A DNA stretch of 64,000 nucleotides, taken from contig JAIYAN010000021.1 of assembly GCA_027489035.1 (NCBI GenBank), positions 1 through 64,000 on the forward strand. The letters run 5' to 3'. Origin of the DNA: Chitinophagaceae bacterium. GTDB taxonomy: Bacteria > Bacteroidota > Bacteroidia > Chitinophagales > Chitinophagaceae. Shown here one piece after another: positions 45,236-53,917 of this stretch; the first letter of the stretch is position 1, and each line of letters starts with the position of its first letter. The notes under the pieces are model-generated. The model saw nothing but the letters and a program-made list of their open reading frames with translations, was not told the origin of the DNA and made no database searches. The position numbers and the translations under genes were made by a program.

Positions 45236-48193
45236 TTAAAATTTTCCTGGATACTGATTATTCAATAATTTCCTATAAGTATCTAATTCTTTATTCGATT
45301 TTAATTTATTTAAATTGTCTTCATGAATAATTATAAACATATACTTCGATGCCGCTAACCAAGAAATTTGTGTTGGAGCTACTTTTTTTATTTTATCTAA
45401 ATAGCTTGTAGCATCTTCGGCATTTTCGAATGAAGAAAAAACCAATAAATTGTTTTTTGTGTCCAACGCATCTTTTACAATATTTTTTGTACTAAAATTG
45501 TTGGATGAATTAAATCGTTGAAAGGCAACTTTAGCCTCGTTCACATACACCTGATCTACATCTTTTAGTATCATTACAACAAGATGTGGTTTATCTGGTT
45601 GCCATTTAAAAACACCTTCAAAAGTACCTGGCAACATTGATATAGCAGAATCTTTCATCTTAACCATCGATTTCAATCCTTTAATTTTCGGTTCAGATTT
45701 CTTGTCAGATTCAATCGTTTTTCTTTCAATTTTTTGATCTGTTGGAATCAATATTTTATCATCTTCTTCTACTCTTGTAACTTCTAAGTTATTAAGATAC
45801 GTTTCAATTTCTTTTCTACGGGTTAATACATCAATCAAAGCTGTTGCCTTTGCTACCAATGGCGATTCTGGATACAAACCAATTAATGTATTTAAATTGT
45901 TAACAGCTTCACTGTCATAACCACATTTCACATAGTACATCGACTCTATAAACAATAACTGCGGTGTCCAATATTGCTTCCCATAAATACTATCTGCAGT
46001 CTTTTTCAATTCGAAAGCAATGTCATATTTCTCTTGAAAAAATAAATTATAAATATCCTGGTATTTTTTTGAAACAGTTGGATTGTTTTTCTCCGGCTGT
46101 AACGATATTGGGTCGTTTATTTTTTTTGCAGAAACAGATTCACTAAAAGAAGAATCCAATAAACTTTTATAATACGCTGCCTTTTCTACATCTTGAATTT
46201 TTGTATAGCAATAATACAAACCCAAATAAACTTCACCTTCCATCAATCTCGTTGGAAACCTTTGTAAATAAATATCATAGGTATAAATTGCTTCTTCGTA
46301 ATCTCTTAATTCGTTTTGAAATATTTCTGCGAGTGTTAATAATGCACTTGCAATGTTTTCATTGCTGCTATCTAATTTTTCTGGAGTCAAGGGTAAACTA
46401 CGCAACAATGATTCAAAAGAAATTTCTTGATTTTGCCCAGATTGAGCGCCACTGCTATCCGCTGGTGCTAAAGGGTCTATTGCATCTATTACTATTGCAT
46501 CCGAAGCTGATTTCCTCCTCCAGTTATCTGAGTTTTCCCTATCCCCCCATTTTGCCTTAAAAGATGAATATCCTTTAGATTTTGCTGATGCATTGTAAAA
46601 ATACCATTCACCTTTTGTAGGTGTTTTAAATAAATCGGTTGATGCGTTTTTATCTTCCGAAAAACTACTTAATTTATTGCCATCATCAATAACATTTACC
46701 TCCTTCAAACCAGCATCTTTACGGGATTTTTTAACAAGTTTTTTTAGCAACGCATCACGCTCAACAATAGGCAATGATGCTACCATTTGCAAACTATCTT
46801 CTAATAATATAATATCGAGTTGATTAGCCGCCTTGCGTAAACTTTCTTTTCTTTCAGCAACTTCTAATGAATCTATTTGTAACGCAGGCTCAGCTATATC
46901 CAAACTATCATAATGATCAGCAGCTGATTTATATTGTTTTTGTGCATAAGCAATTCTACCTAAAGCAAGATGGACTTTATTTTTATACGCCGCATTAGAT
47001 TCATTCACTTTTAGACTTTTTTCATAGAATGCAATTGCGGCCGTAGTGTCCGGCTTTTTCATGCTTAAAATTCCGGCACTGTGAAAAATGATGTCTCTAT
47101 ACGCTTCATATTTATCACGCTTTGCCATTTTTAAAAGTTGTGCTATACTTTCGTCTAATGCTTTGCTATTTCCTGAATCCCTTAACATTTTTGCATTGTT
47201 CAAATGCGCAAAAATATCCATCAACGGGTCTACGGTACGCTTTCCTGCAATACTAAAATATTTGTTTGCCTTATCAAACTTTCCTGTCATCTCATACAAC
47301 TGCCCCAACAAATACTGCCATCTTGCTAGATCTGCTTTATTATCTGCACTTGTTAAAGCTTTTTCAAGAAATACAGCAGCACTATCATAATTCCCTTGTT
47401 TAAAATACCAATATGCATTCACTTGGTCTAAATCATCTTTTAATCTAAATGGCAAATTGGGATCTTCTTGAAGTATGTTAATCAATCCTGCTGATTCTCC
47501 AAATTGATCAGAATCAATATAATTTCTTGCCAACCAAATCAACGACTCGTTTCTACTTGGGGGTTTTGAAAATATGCGCTTAAAAATATTTCGCTTTTCC
47601 TTATCTGCAATTGATAATTTGGTTAAAGTTGCCGAACTATTTGCACCAACAATACGATTATCGTCTTCATTTTTAGCTCTTGGAAAAAGATTATAATTTA
47701 TAAATTGAAATGTAAGAGATGCTGTATCAAAGGTTTTTCTGAAATAATACGCTTTCCCTATTAAAAAATACATGTTATCAACCCAATCCGTTCTCAAATC
47801 ATGCAATAATATTCCAGCTGTAGCTTTATATATCACCGAGTCCAATTCTGTTGCCTGTTGCGATGTGTTGTCTAAACTGTATGGATAAAAACTCAGCAAC
47901 TTTGCATAATCATCTTTTTGAGCGGCTTTTGCTACTTCAAGTACAGTGTTAATCTTATTGTTTGCGTTGAAATAGTAATTATAGTGTGTTACATTATTTT
48001 GAATAAAGCGACGAAGTTTGGTGAATTTTTTATCTGCCGTTTTTTCTGATCCTAATTTTTTTTCCTCGTATTCTTTTGGCTTTTTTTCTTTTCCAAAAGG
48101 GTCAAAGGTCCAAGTTGGTTGTGCAATTCCAGAAAAAGAAATCATCACAAACAAACATATTATTGAGAAATAATGGTAAGTCTTCCCATTCAT
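45236..48193 (-). CDS. TPR protein, PorW/SprE-like (type IX secretion)
   Basis: This 985-residue periplasmic or outer-membrane protein has a signal peptide (about 8-24). FIQNNVTHYNYYFNANNKINTVLEVAK (about 65-90) matches the N-terminal region of PorW/SprE proteins. Many tetratricopeptide-like repeats follow (for example AYWYFKQGNYDSAAVFLEKAL, YLLGQLYEMTGKFDKANKYF). A C-terminal globular region has an NNLLVFSSFENAEDATSYL-type pattern found in the same group. SprE and PorW are needed for gliding and T9SS function. It lacks a clear lipobox, so the assignment is likely but not certain. Confidence 0.68.
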   Translation of the reverse strand: MNGKTYHYFSIICLFVMISFSGIAQPTWTFDPFGKEKKPKEYEEKKLGSEKTADKKFTKLRRFIQNNVTHYNYYFNANNKINTVLEVAKAAQKDDYAKLLSFYPYSLDNTSQQATELDSVIYKATAGILLHDLRTDWVDNMYFLIGKAYYFRKTFDTASLTFQFINYNLFPRAKNEDDNRIVGANSSATLTKLSIADKEKRNIFKRIFSKPPSRNESLIWLARNYIDSDQFGESAGLINILQEDPNLPFRLKDDLDQVNAYWYFKQGNYDSAAVFLEKALTSADNKADLARWQYLLGQLYEMTGKFDKANKYFSIAGKRTVDPLMDIFAHLNNAKMLRDSGNSKALDESIAQLLKMAKRDKYEAYRDIIFHSAGILSMKKPDTTAAIAFYEKSLKVNESNAAYKNKVHLALGRIAYAQKQYKSAADHYDSLDIAEPALQIDSLEVAERKESLRKAANQLDIILLEDSLQMVASLPIVERDALLKKLVKKSRKDAGLKEVNVIDDGNKLSSFSEDKNASTDLFKTPTKGEWYFYNASAKSKGYSSFKAKWGDRENSDNWRRKSASDAIVIDAIDPLAPADSSGAQSGQNQEISFESLLRSLPLTPEKLDSSNENIASALLTLAEIFQNELRDYEEAIYTYDIYLQRFPTRLMEGEVYLGLYYCYTKIQDVEKAAYYKSLLDSSFSESVSAKKINDPISLQPEKNNPTVSKKYQDIYNLFFQEKYDIAFELKKTADSIYGKQYWTPQLLFIESMYYVKCGYDSEAVNNLNTLIGLYPESPLVAKATALIDVLTRRKEIETYLNNLEVTRVEEDDKILIPTDQKIERKTIESDKKSEPKIKGLKSMVKMKDSAISMLPGTFEGVFKWQPDKPHLVVMILKDVDQVYVNEAKVAFQRFNSSNNFSTKNIVKDALDTKNNLLVFSSFENAEDATSYLDKIKKVAPTQISWLAASKYMFIIIHEDNLNKLKSNKELDTYRKLLNNQYPGKF

Positions 48194-48455
48194 GAATTTG
48201 AAAATATTTAATGCGGTTAAATATCGGCAATTTTTGCCTTACAGCAATAAAAAAAGACGATTGAACCCAAAAGTTTAACGGAAAAATACAATTGAATTCC
48301 ACCCCATTAATACAAAATAAATAGATTGAGATTTAAGAAATTTGAATTTCATCGTAAATTATTCGGATTTTTTATACAGAGTAAAACAACTTTATCTTAG
48401 AAATTGTATGTTTACACACTAAATGGGATTATACTTTAGCGCATAAATTAAAGAT

Positions 48456-48854
48456 ATGGATCAGTCAGATATTACAAATAGGTTAAAACGATTGAAGAAC
48501 AATTACAGATTGGTGTTAATGAATGAGGACACTTACGAAGAAGTGATCAAATTCAAACTAACAAGATTAAGTGTGTATATTTCAATGAGTATGCTTTTTG
48601 TAGTATTGGTGGCCTTAACAGCTTCTTTAATTATTTTCACACCCTTAAAATATTATTTACCTGGAGTAGGTTATGGAAATGTAAAGCAAGTAAAAGAGTT
48701 TAGAATGCTAAAAGCCAGAACGGATTCAATGGAAAAAGCTTTAAATCAACAGCATATTTATTATGAAAATATTGAGAATGTATTAAAAGGGAAAATTGTG
48801 ATTAAAGACACCAACAACTTAAAAATGCCAAAATTGGACAATATTGATGATTAA
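48456..48854 (+). CDS. Small membrane protein next to bactofilin, M23-peptidase N-terminus-like
   Basis: This 132-residue protein has a cytoplasmic segment (about 1-36: KRLKNNYRLVLMNEDTYEE), one transmembrane helix (about 37-62) and FTPLKYYLPGVGYGNVK followed by a short coiled coil (about 75-112). This matches the N-terminal part of the M23 peptidases commonly encoded beside bactofilin in Bacteroidota, but the peptidase domain is absent and the gene ends cleanly. The bactofilin gene starts 43 bases later. A membrane tether for bactofilin is a reasonable inference. Confidence 0.7.
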   Translation: MDQSDITNRLKRLKNNYRLVLMNEDTYEEVIKFKLTRLSVYISMSMLFVVLVALTASLIIFTPLKYYLPGVGYGNVKQVKEFRMLKARTDSMEKALNQQHIYYENIENVLKGKIVIKDTNNLKMPKLDNIDD

Positions 48855-48897
48855 TATTGTCCAACCTTTATTTTAATTACCTATAAATTTTTTACTT

Positions 48898-49302
48898 ATG
48901 TTTCAACAAAAGTCTAAATCAGAATCCAATCAAGATCTTCAATCAATTAGCATCATAAGTGCCGATTCCATTATCAAAGGCGATATGGATAGTGTGGGTG
49001 ATATTCGAATCGATGGGAAAGTTATTGGAAATATAAATTGCAAAGCAAAAATTATCATTGGCCAACAAGGTACAATAGAAGGTAATTTGAATGGAAATCA
49101 GGCCGATATATTGGGTACTATAAATGGCGATATCAAAATGACAGGACAACTAAATTTGTTGGGAAACTCCATAATCAATGGCAATATACATGTAGGAAAA
49201 CTTCAAATGGAAAGCTCGGTTATCTTTAATGGAAAATGTGTAATGGGCCAAAATATTACAGCATCAATAACGCCCGTTTCAAACGAAGAAGATGAACAAT
49301 AA
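48898..49302 (+). CDS. Bactofilin
   Basis: Polymer-forming cytoskeletal protein of 134 residues. The core is a right-handed beta-helix with the family pattern SIISADSIIKGDMDSVGDIRIDGKVIGNI, GQQGTIEGNLNGNQADILGTINGDIKM and GNSIINGNIHVGKL (about 17-115). Both ends are short and disordered, as usual. It overlaps the AtpZ-like gene by 11 bases. Confidence 0.93.
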   Translation: MFQQKSKSESNQDLQSISIISADSIIKGDMDSVGDIRIDGKVIGNINCKAKIIIGQQGTIEGNLNGNQADILGTINGDIKMTGQLNLLGNSIINGNIHVGKLQMESSVIFNGKCVMGQNITASITPVSNEEDEQ

Positions 49303-49492
49303 AAACAATGGATTGAAATATTTGAGTCTAACCGCTCAATTGATTGGCGGTTTGCTGATTTGTATATTTGGGGGTATTCAGGTAGATAAATATTTAAAGT
49401 TCAATACACCTCTAGCCACTTGGGTTTTTCCATTAATTTTAATCGCTGCTACCATCATAAAAATCGTAATTGATACCAGCAAAAAAAAATAA
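49292..49492 (+). CDS. AtpZ/AtpI-family small membrane protein
   Basis: This 66-residue protein has two helices: LSLTAQLIGGLLICIFGGIQVDKYL and WVFPLILIAATIIKIVID. This is the AtpZ/AtpI family, usually encoded just before ATP synthase genes and thought to help c-ring assembly or ion supply. Here no atpB or other atp gene follows; the next genes are a membrane protein and a SprT-like gene. Confidence 0.82.
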   Translation: MNNKNNGLKYLSLTAQLIGGLLICIFGGIQVDKYLKFNTPLATWVFPLILIAATIIKIVIDTSKKK

Positions 49493-49495
49493 ACC

Positions 49496-49885
49496 ATGTT
49501 CAATTTTATAAAAAAATCATACCTCCTATTTCTTGTCTTTTTTATTTTGGGGTCGATTATTTTTCTCTTTCAAACATCTGCCTTAAGTCGTTTTCATTTT
49601 GACAATGCTTTACTTTGGGCGTCGAATATATTTTTCCTTCTGTTGAGTTTAATCACATTGGCTTTACAAATCAAATCGATGAAAAATAAAAATCCCAATG
49701 TTTTTATTAGAAGCGTAATGGGTGGAATTTTAATTAAAATGTTTGGCTCATTATTAGCGGTTTTTGTTTACGTTATTTACAACGATTACAAATTTGATAA
49801 AGGCAGTATGTTTTTGGGATTGTGTTTTTATTTGTTTTATTTGATGGCAGAAGTAACTACCTTAATGAAGCTTAATAAAAAATAG
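49496..49885 (+). CDS. Hypothetical four-helix membrane protein
   Basis: This 129-residue protein has about four hydrophobic segments (about 8-28, 40-58, 72-94, 100-122) with GGILIKMFGSLLAVFVYVIY. Its position after an AtpZ-like gene suggests the small hydrophobic protein found in the same place upstream of atpB in other Bacteroidota, possibly AtpI-like. Sequence support is weak. Three bases separate it from the AtpZ-like gene and two from the next gene. Confidence 0.65.
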   Translation: MFNFIKKSYLLFLVFFILGSIIFLFQTSALSRFHFDNALLWASNIFFLLLSLITLALQIKSMKNKNPNVFIRSVMGGILIKMFGSLLAVFVYVIYNDYKFDKGSMFLGLCFYLFYLMAEVTTLMKLNKK

Positions 49886-49887
49886 AC

Positions 49888-50520
49888 ATGTCTAAAAAGC
49901 AAGTGCCGATTCACGCATTAGCCGCTTATTTACCCGATAATTGTTGCGATGAAGTATTGGAAGAATTGCATCGATATAAAGTGCATTTAACCATCACACG
50001 CCATCGTCAATCTATTTTAGGCGACTACCGACATGCGTTTAAAGATAAAGCGCACCGCATTAGTGTAAATGGGAATTTAAATAAGTTTAGTTTTCTGATA
50101 ACACTCTTACACGAGCTAGCACATTTACACACTTTTGAAAAATATGGCAACAGGGTTTCGCCTCATGGTATAGAATGGAAATCTTTTTTTTCAGAAATTT
50201 TATCTGTATTTGTAAAAAAGAAAATCTTTCCTACCGACATAGAATCTGCCTTAAATAAAACATTGAAAAATCCTGCAGCAAGCAGTTGCGGTGATGAACA
50301 ACTCCTTCGTGTATTACGCAATTATGATGCTAAAAAAGAAAATCATTTCTTAGTGGAACAATTGCCAATTGGGACAAAATTTGTTATAAAAGGGAACCGT
50401 AAATTTATCAAAGAATCGAAAGTAAGAAGTCGTTATAAATGCTTAGAAATAGACACGAAAAAATATTATTTATTTCACGGCTTGTATGAGGTTCAAATAC
50501 TAGAAAATTCACCGGAGTAA
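49888..50520 (+). CDS. SprT-like zinc metalloprotease-domain protein
   Basis: This 210-residue protein has the SprT-like site LLHELAHLHTFEKYG (HExxH at about 72-76) and a later SPHGIEWKSFF histidine as third ligand. The C-terminal segment (about 155-205) may be the small zinc-ribbon region, though its cysteines are mostly missing. Some SprT-like proteins in other organisms cleave DNA-protein crosslinks. It ends a tight gene run that begins with the bactofilin group. Confidence 0.82.
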   Translation: MSKKQVPIHALAAYLPDNCCDEVLEELHRYKVHLTITRHRQSILGDYRHAFKDKAHRISVNGNLNKFSFLITLLHELAHLHTFEKYGNRVSPHGIEWKSFFSEILSVFVKKKIFPTDIESALNKTLKNPAASSCGDEQLLRVLRNYDAKKENHFLVEQLPIGTKFVIKGNRKFIKESKVRSRYKCLEIDTKKYYLFHGLYEVQILENSPE

Positions 50521-50534
50521 AACGAGAATTTCAA

Positions 50535-51017
50535 TTAATATTTTGTTGGATCTAATGCAGCTGGCGACCAGTTTTGTAAAAATGAAATTACTTTTTTCTT
50601 GTCGTAGCTTTTTTTACCATCCTCCAAGTATTCCGAATTTTGAGTATGAATGCGCTCCCCATTTTCATTTAAAATAATAAAAATTGGGAACCCAAATCTT
50701 TGAGGATAATCGTATTTTTTAAACAAATCTTCGTTTTTATTTTCCTTGCTATAATTCAAATGATACCAAACAAAATTTGCGTTTATGATTGAATCGATTT
50801 GTTTGTCTGCTGAACAAAATCTGTGAAACTCAATACACCAAGGGCACCAATTTCCGCCGCCTTGTAGCAATATAAATTTATGTTCTGCCTTTGCTTTTTT
50901 CAATGCATTTTCAATGTCCATTTTCGCATTCGCCTCTGGATTATACAATGTAGATTTCTGCGCAATTGCTGCAACAGAAACAATCATAAAAAAAACTACG
51001 ACAATGATTTTATTCAT
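50535..51017 (-). CDS. Thioredoxin-fold protein, periplasmic
   Basis: With the start at ATG 51017 the protein has 160 residues and a signal peptide (KIIVVVFFMIVSVAAIAQ). The open frame continues upstream to 51146, but that part overlaps panD and lacks a natural N-terminus. The thioredoxin-like domain has GNWCPWCIEFHRF (CxxC near residue 58) and FPIFIILNENGE with the cis-proline. A role in disulfide reduction or folding in the periplasm is likely. It lies 52 bases after panD. Confidence 0.84.
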   Translation of the reverse strand: MNKIIVVVFFMIVSVAAIAQKSTLYNPEANAKMDIENALKKAKAEHKFILLQGGGNWCPWCIEFHRFCSADKQIDSIINANFVWYHLNYSKENKNEDLFKKYDYPQRFGFPIFIILNENGERIHTQNSEYLEDGKKSYDKKKVISFLQNWSPAALDPTKY

Positions 51018-51069
51018 TTGAAATGTTTTAACTTTTATTGAAAAATAAAGCAAATTTTTTATAATTGCT

Positions 51070-51414
51070 TTATAGCAGGTTTCCTTCTTTAGGGAAAACA
51101 ATTGTTGGCTTGTGCGTTTTAGCTTTTTCAAAATCCATGATGGCATAAGAAATCACAATAATCACATCGCCTGGTTCTCCACGCCTTGCTGCAGCTCCAT
51201 TCAAACATGCCACTCCACTGCCACGAGGGCCTTTTATTAGATAGGTTTCTAATCGTTCGCCATTATTTACATTTACTATGTGTATTTTTTCATACTCAAT
51301 CATGTTGGCTGCATCCATTAAATCTTCATCCAATGTTAAGCTACCAACATAATTTAAATTCGCTTCCGTAATAACAGCACGATGAACCTTCGATTTTAAA
51401 ACTTCAATTTGCAT
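51070..51414 (-). CDS. panD: Aspartate 1-decarboxylase
   Basis: Makes beta-alanine for pantothenate and coenzyme A. It has 114 residues. The proenzyme self-cleavage site is Gly24-Ser25 in NYVGSLTLD, giving the pyruvoyl group. [21 protein letters not shown] is the conserved C-terminal stretch. It starts 39 bases downstream of the third M1 peptidase gene. Confidence 0.95.
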   Translation of the reverse strand: MQIEVLKSKVHRAVITEANLNYVGSLTLDEDLMDAANMIEYEKIHIVNVNNGERLETYLIKGPRGSGVACLNGAAARRGEPGDVIIVISYAIMDFEKAKTHKPTIVFPKEGNLL

Positions 51415-51453
51415 TAATCCTCGTTTTTAATTATAAATTCTTTTTAAAGCTAA

Positions 51454-53700
51454 TTAATTTTTTACCAATTTTTTTACTGATTTATTTCCAAATTGGTCAG
51501 TTACAGAAATGATGTACGTTCCAGCAGCCAATTGATTCATATTTGACCAATTGATGTTGTTAATTCCTCTTGCTAATGAACGTTTTTCTTTTTTGATGAT
51601 TTGTCCTACACTATTGGCTAATACAATAACCACTTCTGTAGAAATCCCCAATTGCACGCGAATATTTAAATTGTCCTGAAACGGAACCGGACTGTATATT
51701 ACACCAAATTCTAAAGGACATTTTGTTTCCAAATTTACTGTTGAGGTATAGCTGTAACTACCATCTGATTCTACAATTTTTATTCTAAAATAGCTGTATG
51801 CACGAACGTTATCAGGTGTAACAAATGTATAATCGTTTGTTGCGTTTCTTAATGCAATTTGTTCGCCAATTTTAGCAAAATTCATTCCATTGCTACTTAC
51901 TTCAATTTCATACCTTACCACATTAAATTCATCCGCTGTTTTCCAATTTAAATTCATCATGCAGTCTGCAGTTGCAGTTCCTGTAAATGATATCAATCTC
52001 ACAGGTAAAACAACTCCACTAGTTACTGTTCCGGTTTTATTTACAATCCAATTGTTAGGATCTATTACTATTCCAGTTGGCGTTTTATTATACCCAATTT
52101 TAAACACTTGATTATTGCCCGTTACATTTACTAAAACAGTTGTATCACCTTGCAAAGAAGTAATTTTCAATTCTAATAACCCTTTAAAAAACGGTGTAAC
52201 AGTTGGTGCGCTTACGGTTTCGTTTACCAAAATCAATATCGAATCATTATTAGGTCTGTAATAAGTAATGTTGTATGTTGGATATCCTTCGCCATAAATC
52301 CATTGATTAAAAAAATCAGTCAAATTTTTTCCACTCGTATTTTCTGCTATTGTTTTAAAATTACTTGTTGTCGCAACATTGTTTTGATATTGTTGTTGGA
52401 AATTTTTCAACGTGTTGAAAAACAATGTATCACTTCGCATTTCAAATCTTAAATTATGTACAGTTGTTGCGCCTTTATTATAACTTAATCTTGAACTAAA
52501 TATTCTATTTTCGTCAAACAGTGAAGCGTCTGGCACATATACGCTACCGTTAGTTGCAGACATAACACTGTTGTGTAAATTCAACATATTTGTTGTTGCT
52601 GAGGTTGTAAATAAAGTAGGCAATTTTTCCATCATCAATTGTTCTGAATAGGTGGCAAAACCTTCATTCAGCCAAATATCGTTCCAGGTTGCACAAGTCA
52701 CATAATCACCAAACCATTGATGACCCAATTCATGCGCAATCAATGAAGTTCCAAAATTTGCCATTGTAGACATGGTTTGATGCTCCATACCTCCACCAAT
52801 ATTTGCCATCGCATGGCCATATTTTTCATGCTTAAATGGATATAAACCAAAAAGCTCACTCATCTTTTCTACAAACCTTGGTGTTTTATCGAGATTCGTT
52901 TTTACTGAAGTTAAATAGGTTGGTGTATTTACAATATAATGTTGAATCAAAAGAGAATCCGGCGCCATTGCCGCTGGCTTAGCATAATTTAAATACTCTT
53001 GATAATTTCCAACAGCAATACTTGGCAAATAATAATTCATTGGGTAATTGGTTTTCCAACGATAACGAACTTTGCTTGCTGGTAAAACATCCACTCCTTG
53101 TAATAATCCGTTTGAACCCACTTTATTTACATTGCTCGTGGTTACCCATATTTCTGTAGAATCAATTTTATCAGATAAAATTTGTTTACAAGGAAACCAC
53201 TCCCTAGCTTGATAACTTTCAGACAATGTAGCCACATATGTTAATCCATTGCTTGTACCTGCATAAACACCTAAATTATTTGATGTGCCACGGTAAAAAA
53301 TCAACACCGAAATTGAAGCGCCAACTGTTTGAGTCGTACTCAACGGAATAAATACATGATCCGATGATTGATAGAAACCAACAATAATATTATTCACTTT
53401 AATTGAGTCTACAATCATATTTGAACGTAACTCTGTGATAAAAGTATCAAGTGGAGAAACAATTTGAGCAACGGTAAGCGCATTGCCAGAAATAGCCCTA
53501 CTCCCTGGTTGAGCAGCAATGTCTAATTTCAAATATTTTACATCATATTTACTCATTGATGTTTCTTGATAATAACTAACTCGACTTGTTGAAAAATCAC
53601 TAACTACACGACTACATTTGTGAACACATTGGTCTGTATCTTGAGATTTTGCATTAAATATTTGTAAGAAAAACAAAACAGAAATAAAAAGATATTTCAT
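51454..53700 (-). CDS. M1 family aminopeptidase with T9SS type A sorting domain
   Basis: This 748-residue protein has a signal peptide (about 1-19). The exopeptidase motif is GGMEHQT and the zinc site is [10 protein letters not shown] (starting near residue 323), with the third ligand in [11 protein letters not shown]. After the catalytic part comes a fibronectin-like segment (about 580-655: [21 protein letters not shown]). The last 80 residues ([24 protein letters not shown] ending in KSVKKLVKN) are a type A sorting domain, so it is exported by type IX secretion and attached to the surface or released. It is the third M1 enzyme here. Confidence 0.92.
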   Translation of the reverse strand: MKYLFISVLFFLQIFNAKSQDTDQCVHKCSRVVSDFSTSRVSYYQETSMSKYDVKYLKLDIAAQPGSRAISGNALTVAQIVSPLDTFITELRSNMIVDSIKVNNIIVGFYQSSDHVFIPLSTTQTVGASISVLIFYRGTSNNLGVYAGTSNGLTYVATLSESYQAREWFPCKQILSDKIDSTEIWVTTSNVNKVGSNGLLQGVDVLPASKVRYRWKTNYPMNYYLPSIAVGNYQEYLNYAKPAAMAPDSLLIQHYIVNTPTYLTSVKTNLDKTPRFVEKMSELFGLYPFKHEKYGHAMANIGGGMEHQTMSTMANFGTSLIAHELGHQWFGDYVTCATWNDIWLNEGFATYSEQLMMEKLPTLFTTSATTNMLNLHNSVMSATNGSVYVPDASLFDENRIFSSRLSYNKGATTVHNLRFEMRSDTLFFNTLKNFQQQYQNNVATTSNFKTIAENTSGKNLTDFFNQWIYGEGYPTYNITYYRPNNDSILILVNETVSAPTVTPFFKGLLELKITSLQGDTTVLVNVTGNNQVFKIGYNKTPTGIVIDPNNWIVNKTGTVTSGVVLPVRLISFTGTATADCMMNLNWKTADEFNVVRYEIEVSSNGMNFAKIGEQIALRNATNDYTFVTPDNVRAYSYFRIKIVESDGSYSYTSTVNLETKCPLEFGVIYSPVPFQDNLNIRVQLGISTEVVIVLANSVGQIIKKEKRSLARGINNINWSNMNQLAAGTYIISVTDQFGNKSVKKLVKN

Positions 53701-53719
53701 AAATAGATTTTAATAGGCG

Positions 53720-53727
53720 CAAATATA
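53720..53727 (-). promoter_or_regulatory. -7 box TATATTTG before the third M1 peptidase
   Basis: The minus strand TATATTTG ends 19 bases before the ATG at 53700. No clear -33 element was found. Confidence 0.4.
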
Positions 53728-53893
53728 ATAATTGTATTTGTTAAGATGAATTATTGATTAATTGCCTGATTTTGAAATTATGAATTTTAGCACTTTGAAA
53801 CTTTGGGTCAAAAGAGCATACAATAGTTTCACGTTTTAATATTAAACGATCTGATGATAAAATTGTTTGGATTTTTTCAAATTATATTCCCCG

Positions 53894-53901
53894 TAACTTT
53901 G
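53894..53901 (+). promoter_or_regulatory. -7 box TAACTTTG before uvrA
   Basis: TAACTTTG lies 16 bases before the uvrA ATG at 53918. A TTTG at 53866-53869 is 24 bases upstream, longer than ideal. Confidence 0.45.
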
Positions 53902-53917
53902 GTGGATTAATTTCATT

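Noticed and set aside
51018-51146. N-terminal extension of the thioredoxin-fold gene
   Set aside because: It overlaps the panD coding region and precedes a clear signal peptide starting at 51017.
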